This document shows positions 21,200 through 33,160 of a DNA stretch of 64,000 bases, one piece after another (position 1 is the first letter of the stretch; every line of letters begins with the position of its first letter). The DNA comes from Lepas anatifera (Eukaryota > Arthropoda > Thecostraca > Lepadidae): NCBI GenBank assembly GCA_034440635.1, contig JAOTON010000977.1:1403001-1467000 (forward strand). Reading direction: 5' to 3'. The translations under genes and the position numbers were made by a program. The notes beneath the pieces were generated by a model. That model had not been told where the DNA came from. It saw only the letters and a list, made by a program, of their open reading frames with translations, and searched no databases.

Positions 21200-22546
21200 C
21201 CGTCAGAGGAGATTGTGAATGGCATGCACTGATGCCTAGGAGCAGCTTGCCGATTTAAGCCTGGAGGTCTGCAAGAGACGGGTAATGGGTGGGAACATTG
21301 AAACGGGGTGGAATGGGGCGGGGGCGTCGCCACCATAAAGACCATGGGGGCCTGACTCCCTATGACCAATAATCATGTGGGTCTGGCCCCATATAAAACT
21401 TGAGGAAGCTCGACCCAGGAGGCTCTCTTTGACGCTTGAAGCCTATGCTAACTTTAGGGATCCGGTGAACTATAAATACATTACCAACTAGAAAATACAT
21501 ACGATACGATCGTTGATATCGGAACCCTTCGGCTGGTACTGGGAGGCCCCCTGGCAGGCGAAAGAAGTCCCCGATCAAGTAAGGAGGTCTCATTCGACAA
21601 CGGAAGTGAAACGAGGTGCTCAACTAACGGTTGAGGTAACTCTATCCTTATTAATACATACTTTATATTTTAGACCCTGACAAAACGTTGGCGGCCCCCT
21701 GACGGATAATGGAGGTCATTTTAAAGATAGAGGGTGCTGCCACAGAAGGTGACCTTTTTTGATATGGCTAGACCCGGCCCTTGAGCAGGCCAAGGAGGCC
21801 ACATCCAGTGAAGCCAGTGGAACGCGGAGACCCAGTTATAGAAGAGGGGGCCCCAGTTTCATCGATACGTGCATAAGTTATATTTTAGGCCACTGACATG
21901 CAGATCCGGGATATTTTTCCCGGTAGTCCCCACTTACGGGGTTAATATATTCCCACACTCCAGCCAACCGTCCCCTCCCCTCACACAGCACAGCATTCGA
22001 TCACGAGTCAGTACAATTCTCACGCGACAAACCCGGCGATTTAAAACAGTAATGCACTGAATACTGCACAGAGCGTGGCAGCAGCAGCACCCGAAGTCAG
22101 GCACTGGGATTAAAGATGATATATTATTCTAAAGAGGATATACGTTATTATTACTGAGTTCGAGGGAAGAAAATGAAAATCTAAAAAGAGTTTCTCAGTT
22201 CAAATGATAGCATCCCAAAACACGGTCGGAAACGCAAAATTACTATGTTTTGACTGCAAGTGCAGCATAGAAAGGTAAATAATCACGTCGTTATGGCGTT
22301 ATTTGTGTTCTAAGACACTCATGAGACTAGTAAATCTGTAGTTTCAAGTTTAGAGATTTAAGGTAAGAGAATATGTACTAAGATATATAGGCTGGTGCAT
22401 ATCTATACTGCAAACAAAAACAGAAACATACCCTGAGCAGTAGGATAGAAGACCAAACACTATGATTTCACACTATTCGGTTTTTTAACGTCACGTTGAT
22501 AGATTTCGGAGTGCCGAGGCAAGGAGCATGATTCTAAGTCGGCAAT
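21200..22546. other. Unassigned sequence, inside or next to the reductase intron
   Basis: Part of the intron upstream of exon 2 on the coding strand. Contains GGGGGCGTCGCCACC near 21304, reminiscent of a hAT MITE end. No further exon recognised. Confidence 0.4.
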
Positions 22547-22856
22547 ATGTTAAATGGCCTCCCTCCTCGAATCCTGGATGTAAGATGGATCTAATACACT
22601 GAGATTATATACTCGGGCACAGTCCTTCATCAGAATTAACATAGTACAATGGGTCTCGCTATAATATCAATACTACACTACATGAATAATAATATTGTAT
22701 ATATGAAAAATAATCCATTACTACTAATTCAAGGTCCGGCACACTATAACCAATTTCTAAATTTCACACACATTTATATATATATATATATATATATATT
22801 AGATCCATTTTCCATTTAAGATTGGAGGTGGCAGGCCCTTTAACATCTTGTTAACT
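22547..22856. mobile_element. Inverted-repeat MITE, family B
   Basis: About 60-bp imperfect inverted ends: ATGTTAAATGGCCTCC ... AAGATGGATCTAATA on the left, and on the right the complement with AAGATGTTAAAGGGCCTG and ATGGATCTAATA. The interior is AT-rich with (TA)n at 22775-22800. The foldback at 9193-9318 is a shorter relative. Confidence 0.65.
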
Positions 22857-22859
22857 TAT

Positions 22860-24272
22860 TGGGTTTTCTCTCTTAACTGAACCAAAGGTTCGTCCACAAT
22901 GCATAAAACCACCAACGGGTCTATCATAAAGTTATAGTGCAAGACAATAATATATTTTTTAAAGCTTTTGGAAATGCCTCAGAACCAGAAACAGGAGGCC
23001 TTCGTGAAATCTGGCCCCATGGAGGGAATTTTGGAGACTACACTGTATGGAAGGACACATTTCAGGCATCATTCGGAACAGGCCGGGATTATTTCCTTTC
23101 CAGAAATGCCACAGGGAGAACGGAGTGGAAAGGTACAGCACCACTAACCGGATACAGTGTCCGAGACATGGTTGAGACAGAAAGGTCTGGACTCTAAAAA
23201 TGCTAGTCCCGCTAGCCTCATCTTAGCACCCTGCACTCTTCGCGGCGCACTAATCTCCGTCTGGAAATGGGATAAAAAGCTACATCAACTAATGCAATCG
23301 GCGCTCAAGTGAAACTGGTTTTACCAGTCATTTTGCAACCACTGCCGTATCTTGGTTCAGCATCGTCTGTGCCAGGCTTCCAAAACGAGATTCGTTCTCG
23401 CTGATGGGGCAAAGATCACGGAAAATTCTCTCAAGCCTATGCCGCTGTACTTTCTTACTGGAGGGAATTATGCTTAGCACAAAATATGGGATAACAGAAT
23501 GGAATTGTAGGATTTGCTAGCTTGTAGAGAAATCCTGTGTATAAAATTTTGCTGCCCCCCCGCAATTTCTACTCATAACATTAACAAAAATGCAGAACAA
23601 GCAAAAATTTGCAATGACTTTATCGCTGAGATAGCCTTGAAATAAAACAAATATATTTCTGCGATTAAATAATTACAATGTCGTGGAAAATTAGGCTATA
23701 AGGGCTAAAGTAAATTTTTCGGTGCCCTTATATATATTTTCAAACCCAATTTGAAACTCAAATGTGAGGTGGGAAGGTGGCTATCCAATGCAAATACTCC
23801 GATGTGTACGTTGATTGACCCTAACGTGAATAAAAACAAGCCACCTTTGATGGTATCTGAATTGGTCCCAGGCGCAGCCGGGACAGAAATAGCAATGCCA
23901 CTGGTTGGACGTGCTGGCTCACGAAGTGCTATGTGCCCGTGCCAGAAATCAAAGATGACTTCACCGAAGAAAGTTCTGAGCACGGATCAAAACATAAAGA
24001 TTAAAGTGTTATCATCTATACAGCATACGCATCGTGAAAGGAGACCAGGGGCCTGCCCTTCCACTTTTCATGAGAAAATTTCGCGATTTGAACCAATTTG
24101 GAAAAGCAGTCGAAGTTTTACAAGCAGTTTGTGCGCAAGGCAACATAGAGCCCAAATCAGTGGACTGTTTTTGGTTCTGGAAGGTAATGTTTATTGTCAG
24201 CAAAAGGTGGAAGATTCACTTGCCTCCACTCCTCTTTTTAATCGGTGGCGGTACATATGCTACACAGTTCTT
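22860..24272. other. Unassigned intronic sequence
   Basis: Within the reductase intron. The plus-strand frame at 23751-24362 ends in the GA repeat and shows no family resemblance. I see no exon. Confidence 0.4.
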
Positions 24273-24357
24273 GGGAGAGAGAGAGAGAGGGAGAGAGAGA
24301 GAGAGAGCGAGAGAGGGAGAGAGAGAGAGAGAGAGGGAGAGAGAGGGAGAGAGAGAG
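24273..24357. repeat. (GA)n microsatellite, interrupted
   Basis: About 85 bp of GA with GGGAGA interruptions. Long frames here are artefacts (Arg-Glu repeats). Confidence 0.95.
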
Positions 24358-24434
24358 GCTAATCTATTCAATTGAATTCATTTGAATTTCAATTCCGGCT
24401 AATCTATTCAATTGAAACTCATGTCACATAATGG

Positions 24435-25190
24435 GCCCCTCGCGTGCACCAAGTGCACCAAAACATCGCGGGATTTTTCATATCGATGACCTGGGGTCAG
24501 ATACGGATCATGACTTCTCCATTGGAAATGCACAGGGAGAACAGGAATGAGGTGGAAAATGCCTGTTTTTATATATAGAATACCTTCATATTCTCCAAAT
24601 CGTGGTATCCTAGGCCCCTTTCTTGGTTCATTTTGCATGTTTGGATTTGTGGCCTCTGAGAGGTCATCTGGGGCTACCTAAGCAGGTTTTCATACTTGGG
24701 CAAATAGCTTTGCAGGGAATGATGACAAAGCTTTTATTTTGATATCATTACATTTGGATTATTATTTTGAGACCATTGATATACATATTTACTATGCTAG
24801 GTCAGATGGTGACCTTGACCTTACCTAAGGTCATGCTATTTTTATATTATGACCTAACATATTCATATTGTACATCATTCGATTTGCCACAAAGAGAGGA
24901 AGCATATGGTACCTAAAGTTCCGTTCCAACTAAACTCTGTCAGACGTTAGAGCCCAGAAACTTTTCTCTAACATGCCACCTTCTTTGACTCGTCATGACC
25001 TTAATATTGACCTGAGCCAAAAAGTGACTAATGTAGTTTCTTCATGAATTTTTAGTAGCTATCAACCGGCGTTCGCGTTTTTTCGCTATCCCGCATATGA
25101 ATCGAGCTCGAGGGAGCCAGCACCTGAGCGAAGGTGGTTCGAAGGCCCACCGAGGCGGGTGCTAAATCTCCGCTCACAGAAAACTGTTTA
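24435..25190. mobile_element. AGGTCA-rich TTAA-type element, incomplete
   Basis: Carries the CATATCGATGACCT, CTTCTCCATTGGAAATG and ATTTTGAGACCATTGATATACAT blocks shared with other members, and several AGGTCA words. The right end has a GTGGTTCGAAGGCCCACC palindrome near 25130. The TTAA borders are not both identifiable. Confidence 0.5.
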
Positions 25191-25394
25191 CCTTAAACAC
25201 GTCTGTAAGTTTTGAATCCTTCTTACACCCCACTCGTGCTCTCGACAACACTCAAAGCTTTTCTTCCCAATTTGGCTGAAATCAGACTGTTGTGTTGCGC
25301 ATGATGGAGTACTCCCAAAACCCCGTTTTTGTCGGCCATGCACAAGATAATTCGGCTCAGACAACCTGCAAAAAGTTGGAGCCTTCTATGTTCA

Positions 25395-26578
25395 ACCCTT
25401 GCCCCGGTAGCGGGTAGGAGCCACCTCGCCCTGGTGTGGGCTAAAAAGACCCCACGATCTCAAAAACTAAGAGAGCTAGAAAAATCACAAAACGGCAATC
25501 GAAAGCTCTTCGAAAATGATATCGAAAATAATTTGGTCATTTTTCTCGTCAGGTCAATATCAAGGTCACCAGAGGTCAAAATAGGTCAAAATCGCTAATA
25601 TGAGGTGTACTAAGAAAACCTCATATATCTCAGTATCTATGATAACTAGAAACATTTATCTGACACCATTCGAAAGCTCTTGACTTGCTCTTTCATTACA
25701 GTGTCATTCATTTTCGTGTCAGGTCAAAGCCTAGGGAGCTACAGGTCACTGAGTATTGGGAATGTTCTTGGGAATGTCCATAGCCACCCATGCATAAGGG
25801 CGTTTCCTTTTTCGCTAATAAATTCCACACCAAGCAAGATAAAGCCATAGTTGATGCACCATTGCAATCGTCTTGTCAATACAAATAGAATGATATATAA
25901 TATTGCTATGTCAGGTCAAATTTGAAAATTTGACCTGACCCAGGCCAACGGTCTGGCCCAACTTGACCTGGCATAGTCATGATGTATATCATTTGACTTG
26001 CAGTGACTATACAAACACTTTGGTGATAAAATAAAAGTTATATCTTTGTTTATTCAAAATTTATAGAGTAAAACACCCAAAAATGCTTATTTGACCTAAG
26101 GTGATCTTGCAAAGGTCACAAGCCAAATTTTTGGCATCAACTTCAGAAATGAGGTAAGAGCACGCCGTAACCGATGTTTGAAGTTGATTCCATCCACGCT
26201 TACTGAGAAAAGCTCATTTCGTGATTTTCTCCATGTATTTACAATGGGGAGGTCATGCCCTGCATATGACTTTAGGTCATCAATATAAAAATCCTGGAAC
26301 ATATTTTGTAGCTCCTGGTGGGCCCAATATGTGATATGAGTTTCAACTTGATCAATTAACCCGCCTTTTAGTTATGCAGTCCTAAGCATTTTTTGAGGTG
26401 AGGTCACTTCACCTGGCCTGGTGACCTGACCTGATATGACCTTGAGCTAAAATTTTCAGGAAAGATGTAAAAATGATGAAGGAACAGCTAGATGAAGTTT
26501 GGCGGCGCTGCGCGCCGACCTTTTTGGTCACTTTGGAAAAACCCGAGGGGGTCTAAAAGACCCCCACCCGGGCGAAAG
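25395..26578 (+). mobile_element. AGGTCA-rich TTAA-type element (about 1.18 kb)
   Basis: Left border TTCAACCCTTGCCCCGG, right border CACCCGGGCGAAAG followed by TTAA 26579-26582. The GGCGGCGCTGCGCGCCGAC palindrome sits near the right end, as in family D. Multiple TGACCT/AGGTCA words, including AATTTGACCTGACC near 25926. The left TTAA has decayed to TTCAA. Confidence 0.6.
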
Positions 26579-26582
26579 TTAA

Positions 26583-27027
26583 ACATAATCTCGGACATGT
26601 TGGTACGAGTTTATTTCGGAAGAAAATTGGCGGACATATGGCAGAGCTGTAGTGACGCTTGTCCGCTTCCGCTTACGTTTGAACCTGTTGGCATTTAGTG
26701 TGAGTGTTTGCTTTTGATTGTAGGTTTTTGTTAGTAGCGTGACGGCTGCATGTGGTTCCACTTATGGAATTTCCGAAGATACTGAATGATTTGCTGGTCT
26801 TAGAAACCAAGAATCTTTTTTGTATTTTAGCACGTAATTGAACAGATTGTCTGATGCTGGTGGCCAAAAGACTGGAACTTCCACTCAGCCTTTTACAAAC
26901 TTGGCAACATTTGCGCAGCAAGTTTAATAATGTTTAGGGCACGGAGGGAGAGGCTCATCGACGCAGCAACTGGCAGGGTCATATGACGTCACAAACTCTT
27001 TCCCTGTTGCGAGGGTTTGTCGGGAGA
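26583..27027. other. Unassigned intronic sequence
   Basis: No exon recognised on either strand. Confidence 0.4.
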
Positions 27028-27092
27028 CAGGCCTTGAACCTGGGTCGGCCACATGGAAATCGAGATTGCTATCCACTATAATCACTGCGCAT
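27028..27092 (-). repeat. tRNA-like sequence (SINE head or tRNA pseudogene)
   Basis: On the minus strand GCGCAGTGATTATAGTGG resembles an A-box region and GGTTCAAGGCC, about 40 nt downstream, a B-box. Spacing fits a tRNA. A complete acceptor stem is not visible and there is no clear tail, so I class it as tRNA-derived and not as a functional tRNA. Confidence 0.5.
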
Positions 27093-27244
27093 CCATGCAA
27101 CAGGTTTATGTGGCACGTATTAATAAATATTTCCGGTCGAATTTGTGCGGCATTACTCATTTGGCATCGTATATAGTTCTCGAATAGAGGTAAGCTTTTC
27201 AACCTCTTGGTCTGAAGCATGCTTAAAAATGTACTTGGTTATCT

Positions 27245-27705
27245 AATTTAGTGCAATTAGGACCTACTTTTAGCCGAAAATAATGAAACCACTCATGATT
27301 TCTCTGAAAAATTTACAATAAGCCGAATATTTTAATTTTTAAAATACTCCTCTAGAAAAAGAAATAAATATCAGCCTGTGGGTGATGTCACGATCTGGCA
27401 ACCACTACCAAACTTGAAACGCTTCAAGGGCTACGATTGACTGATGCTCATCGTGACGTCAGCATATGTCGTCACACCAGCAGCTCACAACAATGACCGC
27501 CTGGCGAGGGGCTGATGAGGGGGCTGGTGTCAGGTAGGTTTTTAATTCTATTTTTAAATTTTGTTTAAGTTGTTCTAGTTTTAGCTTTTTTCTACGGAAA
27601 TATCAAGTTCCAAGACAAATTATATATTAAGTACCGGGTTTTCCGACTTGCTTTACAACTTGGCTATCTCAGTTAAAACCACGTTATGAAGGTGCCACAT
27701 TCCCT
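27245..27705 (+). mobile_element. TTAA MITE, family A, copy 3 (left end missing)
   Basis: Starts at the AATTTAGTGCAATTAGGACC position of the family, so about 35 bp including the left terminal repeat are lost. Ends AAGGTGCCACATTCCCT before TTAA 27706-27709. Confidence 0.85.
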
Positions 27706-27709
27706 TTAA

Positions 27710-29026
27710 CACTGGTCCCGGCAAGGTCCCGGTAAATTGCAATCTGGTCTTGGCACTGGTCCCGGCTAAACAAATTGGGTAAAAACGATGAAATTCCCAG
27801 CCTCGTCATTATCTCCATTAACCAGTGACTTTCTTTCCTTACTTCAGCCTTAAATTATCAGTAATTTGTGTTCTTTCTTTTAAATGTCAATCAAAATTAT
27901 TACAATCCCATTCGTATAACCCCTAGATTATTAGCAAAACTAAGCTTTTCGGGACTTTCTAATTGCTATTTTGAAATTCCTAGTTGGTACTCTACGGGCT
28001 GGTTTGGTACCTAACTATATCATTGATATTGAACAAGTATAGACATATATTTCCATTTTGTGACGATATACAAATATTTTGCTGGTATACTGGACTTGAA
28101 TAAGACAATTATTTTGAAATTACTTAGGGACGTTAGGCTATTTCTTCACAAATTGTTAAAAAGAAAACTAATTGAACTGGTTAAAAACTGATTTCACCGC
28201 AATACCATATAGCCTCCTACGAACAAAGGTCTTACTTAATATAATCACGATCTCTAATCCCCGAGGTCCCGGGAAGGTGTCGTTGCACACATCCAGTTGA
28301 CCCCGGCAAAGTGCCGGCCGGGACCAGCATCAGCCGGAACTAAAAGTGAACGTCTACTTTGGACGTTGTCAACCAGCGGTAAAGTGAGACATGTCAGTAA
28401 TTTGCTAAAATTTCATTGGATTTCACAAATTGAATAAAGTTGACCTCGACATGTCTCAAGACCTTTCATGATTCACTGATTGTTGGATGAATATTGTTTG
28501 GGGCTAGGCTGGACACGTGCAAAGTTTTGAGCGCAGTTGAGCAGTCCTGCTAAAACGATTCAATACACTTTGCGTACATTTGTATCTACCATCAGTATGC
28601 ATAAGATGCGTCTGTTTTTGTAGATCGGCTCATTCGAACTTAAAATTCGTGACATACCATGTTTTTTAGTCACCTCAAAGAATTAAGTTTAAAACTTGGA
28701 TCTGGGGCCTCTGGCATTCCAGCACCGGTCTTATACCCTCACATCTCTTATCTTCTTTACACATTGTCCATAGGGTTATCGGCAGAGGGCAGAAGACACC
28801 TGTGAAATGCTTAGGTCGCTAGGTGAAACGGGTTATGAGTTGCAGCCCCCGAAAGTTTTAAACTTTGTCCGTGCAGCAGTTTCTTCCACAGATATCCCAT
28901 CAAATTAAACTAACGACATATGGATAAAATTGTATACCAAAATGTTCAAAATGGGTCATTGAACACAATGATGAAGGCTTAAATGTATTAAATATTTACT
29001 GATAAAGTTGTAGCTATTCAACCATT
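27710..29026. other. Unassigned intronic sequence
   Basis: Contains several GGTCCCGG(C/T)AA words (27713-27770, 28262-28330), perhaps a decayed element with CCCGGCAA-type inverted ends (27714 and 28325). No exon. Confidence 0.4.
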
Positions 29027-29030
29027 TTAA

Positions 29031-30139
29031 CATTCGGGGAAGGTGTTACTGACCTCCGAGGACCTCCGAGCCATCTTCACCATGGGGGGAGCGGGTGTTC
29101 GAACACCTCCCCCATTCGAACTCGGCACGTATGCAGGATAGCAAAAAAAACGCGAAGGCTGGTGGATGGCTCATATAAATTCATTAAGAAACTATATAGT
29201 CACTTTTTGGCTCAGGTCAATATTGAGGTCATGATAGATCAAAGAAGATGACATGTTAGAGAAGAGTTTCTGGGCTCTATCGTCTGATAGAGTTGAGTTA
29301 GAATCAATTTTTAGGCACCATCGCCTCCTTTCGTTACGGTGAATCGACTGATGTATAATATGACTATATAATGTATAATGTATAGATGTATAAATGTATA
29401 ATGAATAAATAAATGTATAATGTAAATAAATGTATAATGTATAAATTTAGAATATGTAGGTATTCTCAGCATAGGCGGATCCAGGATTGCCGATCGGGGG
29501 GACACCTTCCGGGGGGGCGCCATCCGGACCAGGGGGCGCCACTTTTGACCGGCAAAACCTATCAGGTGTGCGCAAAATCTTATTGGTGGGCGCCGATTTT
29601 CGCTTCCTGGGGGGGAGGGGGTGGGAAGCGACATCTCAGGGGGGGCCCGTCGACCTTTCAGAGGGGCACCGTAACTATTTCAGGGGGCGCTGAGGGTCGA
29701 TCGGGGGAGACACGTGCCCCCCTTTGCCCCTCTGGATCTGCCTATGATTCTCAGCTGTATCTACACAAATACAGCCCAATTCCTCTTTCCCATGCATTTC
29801 CAAGGAGAGGTCATCATCTGTATCGGACACTAGGTCATCGATATAAAAATACCAGAATATCTCTTGTAGCACTCGGTGGGCCCATTATGTGATATGAGTT
29901 TCAAATGGATAGATTAACTCTGTTCTTACCTATGCCTCCTTAAACATTTTTGAAGGTGAGGTCACTTGACCTGCACTGGTGACCTGACCTGACATGACAT
30001 GACCTTACGGTTTTGAAGAAAACAAATTGATCAAGGATAATGTCTACCAAGTACGGCGGCGCTTCCCACACTGCTGTTTTTTGCGCCACCGGTAAAACCA
30101 GAGGGGTTGTTCAAACACCCTCCCCCACCGGGGCGAAGT
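29031..30139 (+). mobile_element. AGGTCA-rich TTAA element, family E, interrupted by a hAT MITE
   Basis: TTAA at 29027-29030 and 30140-30143. The left end has a GGGTGTTCGAACACC palindrome and the right end TTCAAACACCCTCCCCCACCGG. Without the 285-bp insertion and duplication it is about 0.82 kb, the size of family D. It shares the ATGTTAGAGAAGA and GACATGACCTTA blocks with neighbours. Confidence 0.65.
29470..29746 (+). mobile_element. hAT-type G-rich MITE with exact 8-bp target duplication
   Basis: 277 bp beginning CATAGGCGGATCCAG and ending CTGGATCTGCCTATG (15-bp inverted repeat, one mismatch). The octamer ATTCTCAG stands immediately on both sides (29462-29469, 29747-29754). An 8-bp duplication and CA...TG ends define hAT. 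Long G runs occur throughout. It interrupts an older AGGTCA-rich TTAA element, so it is the younger insertion. Confidence 0.92.
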
Positions 30140-30143
30140 TTAA

Positions 30144-32926
30144 CTAGCTTAAAAATATGTTTTCAGTATATATTTGAAAACGGGCAGTCGCAATTAAAAG
30201 CACACGCCTCAAAGTATTCAAATCAAAAATAAGCCGTGGGTATTTGTTTCTAAGCATAAAAAGTGGCAGAATATATCGTAGATACTTGCCGTTGGCGCAC
30301 CCCACGCTGTGCGGAGGGTACGTGCGCCTGTACCTATGCCCACAGCGTTGTGAACTTCACCTGAAGACGATTGTTGGGCTGGACATTGACAAGATGCCCT
30401 CGTTTTTATCAATTTTGTCGTTTTTTCTTCCTGCTTCAGCGATTGCAACTACTCTCATAAAGCTCTAAGTAGAAAGAAAAGTTCATCTAGGAACTTCATT
30501 AGAAGTGCATTTTTCAGAATTTATCCCAATACTAGCAACAGCACGTAAATGAGCACGTCTCAATGTAGTAAGATCAAAGGCTGAAACTGTGGGTAATTCT
30601 TGGTAAGCGCATAATAACCCGCAAACAAAAACTGCCCATAACAAATGACTAAGCACTCTCCCGCTAGCTACCCAGATTTTTCGTACAGCACGTCAATTCA
30701 TTTTGTTAAACAGTGCTCATAATTATTGAAGCAATCAGAAGCTTGTAACTCCCTCCCCCTACCCTCGTGGGAGGACACATTTGTCCGAATACCTAATATG
30801 AAAACTGACTGGACCATTATGGAAAACTTGTCGTTTCCATAATGGTCGAAGGCGACGTCAAATGTTAATTCAGAAATGATTGGACAAGTGTTAGAGCCTC
30901 CAAAGCTTAGGCTTAATTTCATTTGGGTTCGTTGCCAACACGCCTCGGGACGCAAGGTTGGCTTTAGCGGTGTTTACAATTGTAAATTTTGGGCGTTGAT
31001 GTGAAAGGAGAAGCAATATTCTTGTTTGACCTAGTATTTGAAACAATGCAGCGCTGCAAACTTCTGTCCATGATTTTCTTTGGTATCTCCTAACAAAAAC
31101 TGTGCATTGCTACCAGGTCTGGGGGAATTCAATACAACTGGGTAGATCCAACGGCCCAACATTAGCGTATGTACATACATACATATGGGTAAATTTTCCA
31201 ACACGTGAGAAGGGACTGTAAAGTGGAATTCAATATCAAATATGGATGAAATCATGTTGCCAGTCCACGTGGTAAGAAATCGCGAGAGAACTTGGGAGCG
31301 CATTGAAAAGAATATCAGTCAGTTTTAATATGGCCTGTCTGCGGTCTTGGAGAATCAGTTCAGCGGAGAAGCTTTGACTTTTTTTGGCAATCCAGGCCGG
31401 ATATTCGCCATATGATTAATCGCTCCTGGGTTTATAAATCACATTCCAAACCCAAACAGAGGTTGGGAAAAGTGAAACGATAGGATAAATACAGAAACTT
31501 CTATAAAATATATACGTGAATTTTCCACCTTTTTTATTCATATATTTTTAATTTGTCAGGATGGTTGGACTGCTTTCCTGCGTGAAGTTGTGAGAGGTCG
31601 TAAGAGAATTGTAGTGGTCTTGCGGTAGAATAATGATAATCTAGATAGTTCCTTAGCTGATCGCAAATGCAGTACTTTCTCATTCTGTAAACGGGCAGGC
31701 ACTTCGATAACCTCTTTATGCCATCATCCCATACCTAGCGCTTTTAAAATAGAACGTTATCTGTAATATTCAAAACAGAAATGAAAAGATAATTCAGAAA
31801 CATGCAAAAATTGCTTGCTCTGTCACCGACCGACCAAATGTCCAACAACTATCGTCTGCAGGTCAAGTTCAGGGTGCATAAGGCAAGGAAAGAGACGACC
31901 GTGCGTTATGCACTGCGCTGGGTGCGCAAACGACCCTTACCCATGATATATGCCGCTGGTTTTTCATGCTTGGAAGCAACTACCCACTGGTTTTTTAAAC
32001 TTAGTACTTTGATACATTTTTTACATCCTTGTGTCAGTTTTTAAACAAGTGCTGAAGAATACACTCTTGAATAACTTTCTGGTTGAGCTCCCCTTCATAT
32101 TGCTGGCTTTAAAACAGAAATTCCCATCGCTGAAACAAAGATTTAAAAAAGGCCAAAAGTGATAGAAAAAGCGATCCTGTCATCACCCAAACCCTTTCTT
32201 TATCAGTCATCATCTTAAGGTCAAGGTTACGGCGTCTGAGGTAAAGGGAGGGGCAAACATGCCCTGCACATCGCGCAGGGTGCGCCAACGGCGCATACCT
32301 ATGATATATTCTGATAGTTGTTCGTGCCTAGAAAAAAATACCCACAGTTTTTAATATTGATCTTAATACTATAAGATGCATTCTTTTACGTGCTGCTGTC
32401 AGTTTTCAAATTCAGGCTGAAGAAAATATTTTTAAAACTAGCTATTTTTTCTCCATAATGACAACTTTTTCAGTAGAAATATAATAATCCAAAATTTTCA
32501 CCGTTTTAGGCGTTGGCTCATTCCGAAAATGTCCAAAAATGATTGTTCCAATTTATCAGAATTGGATAAATTTGGCCGGAGAAGAAATTGCTGAACGAGC
32601 AAAATGTAAAATTGCCAGCGGCTAAAACCTCATCTGTTACACCTAGCGACCTAAATATGTCACAGGCGTGTTCTGGCCTGCCAATAACCCCACTATTGGG
32701 TGTGCTGAAATGTCGGGAAATGCCCCTGATGGGGCCCACATCATATCCATTTACCGCCTTGTTAGTATTCCGTTTGAGGTCAATATTTTAGCCTGAAATG
32801 TTGATATTCTAGCTTAATAGGTTCTACTCCAACCACAGAATTACATTAAAGAAGTTTTATTTCCATTGCATCTAAATGAAGCCTTTGTAGAACTCTCATA
32901 GACAAATACAAACTCAGACGTCTTAC
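30144..32926. other. Unassigned, intron 1 of the reductase gene
   Basis: Directly downstream of exon 1 on the minus strand. Contains the hairpin at 30812-30847 and a GTATGTACATACATAC palindrome near 31167. No additional exon recognised. Confidence 0.5.
30812..30847. repeat. Perfect 14-bp inverted repeat (hairpin)
   Basis: GACCATTATGGAAA, 8-nt spacer, then TTTCCATAATGGTC. Perfect arms in AT-rich DNA with no element ends around them. Confidence 0.8.
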
Positions 32927-33115
32927 CTGCGTTTTCTTTAGCATTTCCAGTCGCTCAGAAACATCCTTTTGTCTCTTAGGTCGGAGCAGTATGTACAACT
33001 TCGCTACTCCAGGACACGATCTGAGCAGCTTTTCCAGAAGCACTTTTCCCATAAACCCTGACCCTCCTGTGATAAACACCGTCTTTCCACGATAGAACTC
33101 AATCACCGACTCCAT
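32927..33115 (-). CDS. Fatty acyl-CoA reductase, first coding exon
   Basis: 63 codons starting [11 protein letters not shown]. Residues 16-23 form the TGxxGxxG dinucleotide-binding turn (ITGGSGFMG), followed by [13 protein letters not shown] and YILLRPKR, all characteristic of the N-terminal Rossmann domain of animal fatty acyl-CoA reductases. The exon ends in CAG/GTAAGA, phase 0. An in-frame Met lies 15 codons upstream (33160), but the MESV start matches the usual length of the family. The enzyme acts on very-long-chain acyl-CoA with NADPH, usually at the ER or peroxisome. Exon 2 is at 21070-21192; the C-terminal sterile domain is not in view. Confidence 0.92.
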
Positions 33116-33160
33116 GTCAGCCGTCCAGGCTCCGGCACGGTGGTGCCTGACTGGTTGCAC

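Noticed and set aside
23751..24362. 203-codon plus-strand frame
   Set aside because: The C-terminal third is the GA microsatellite; the rest has no recognisable domain or splice context.
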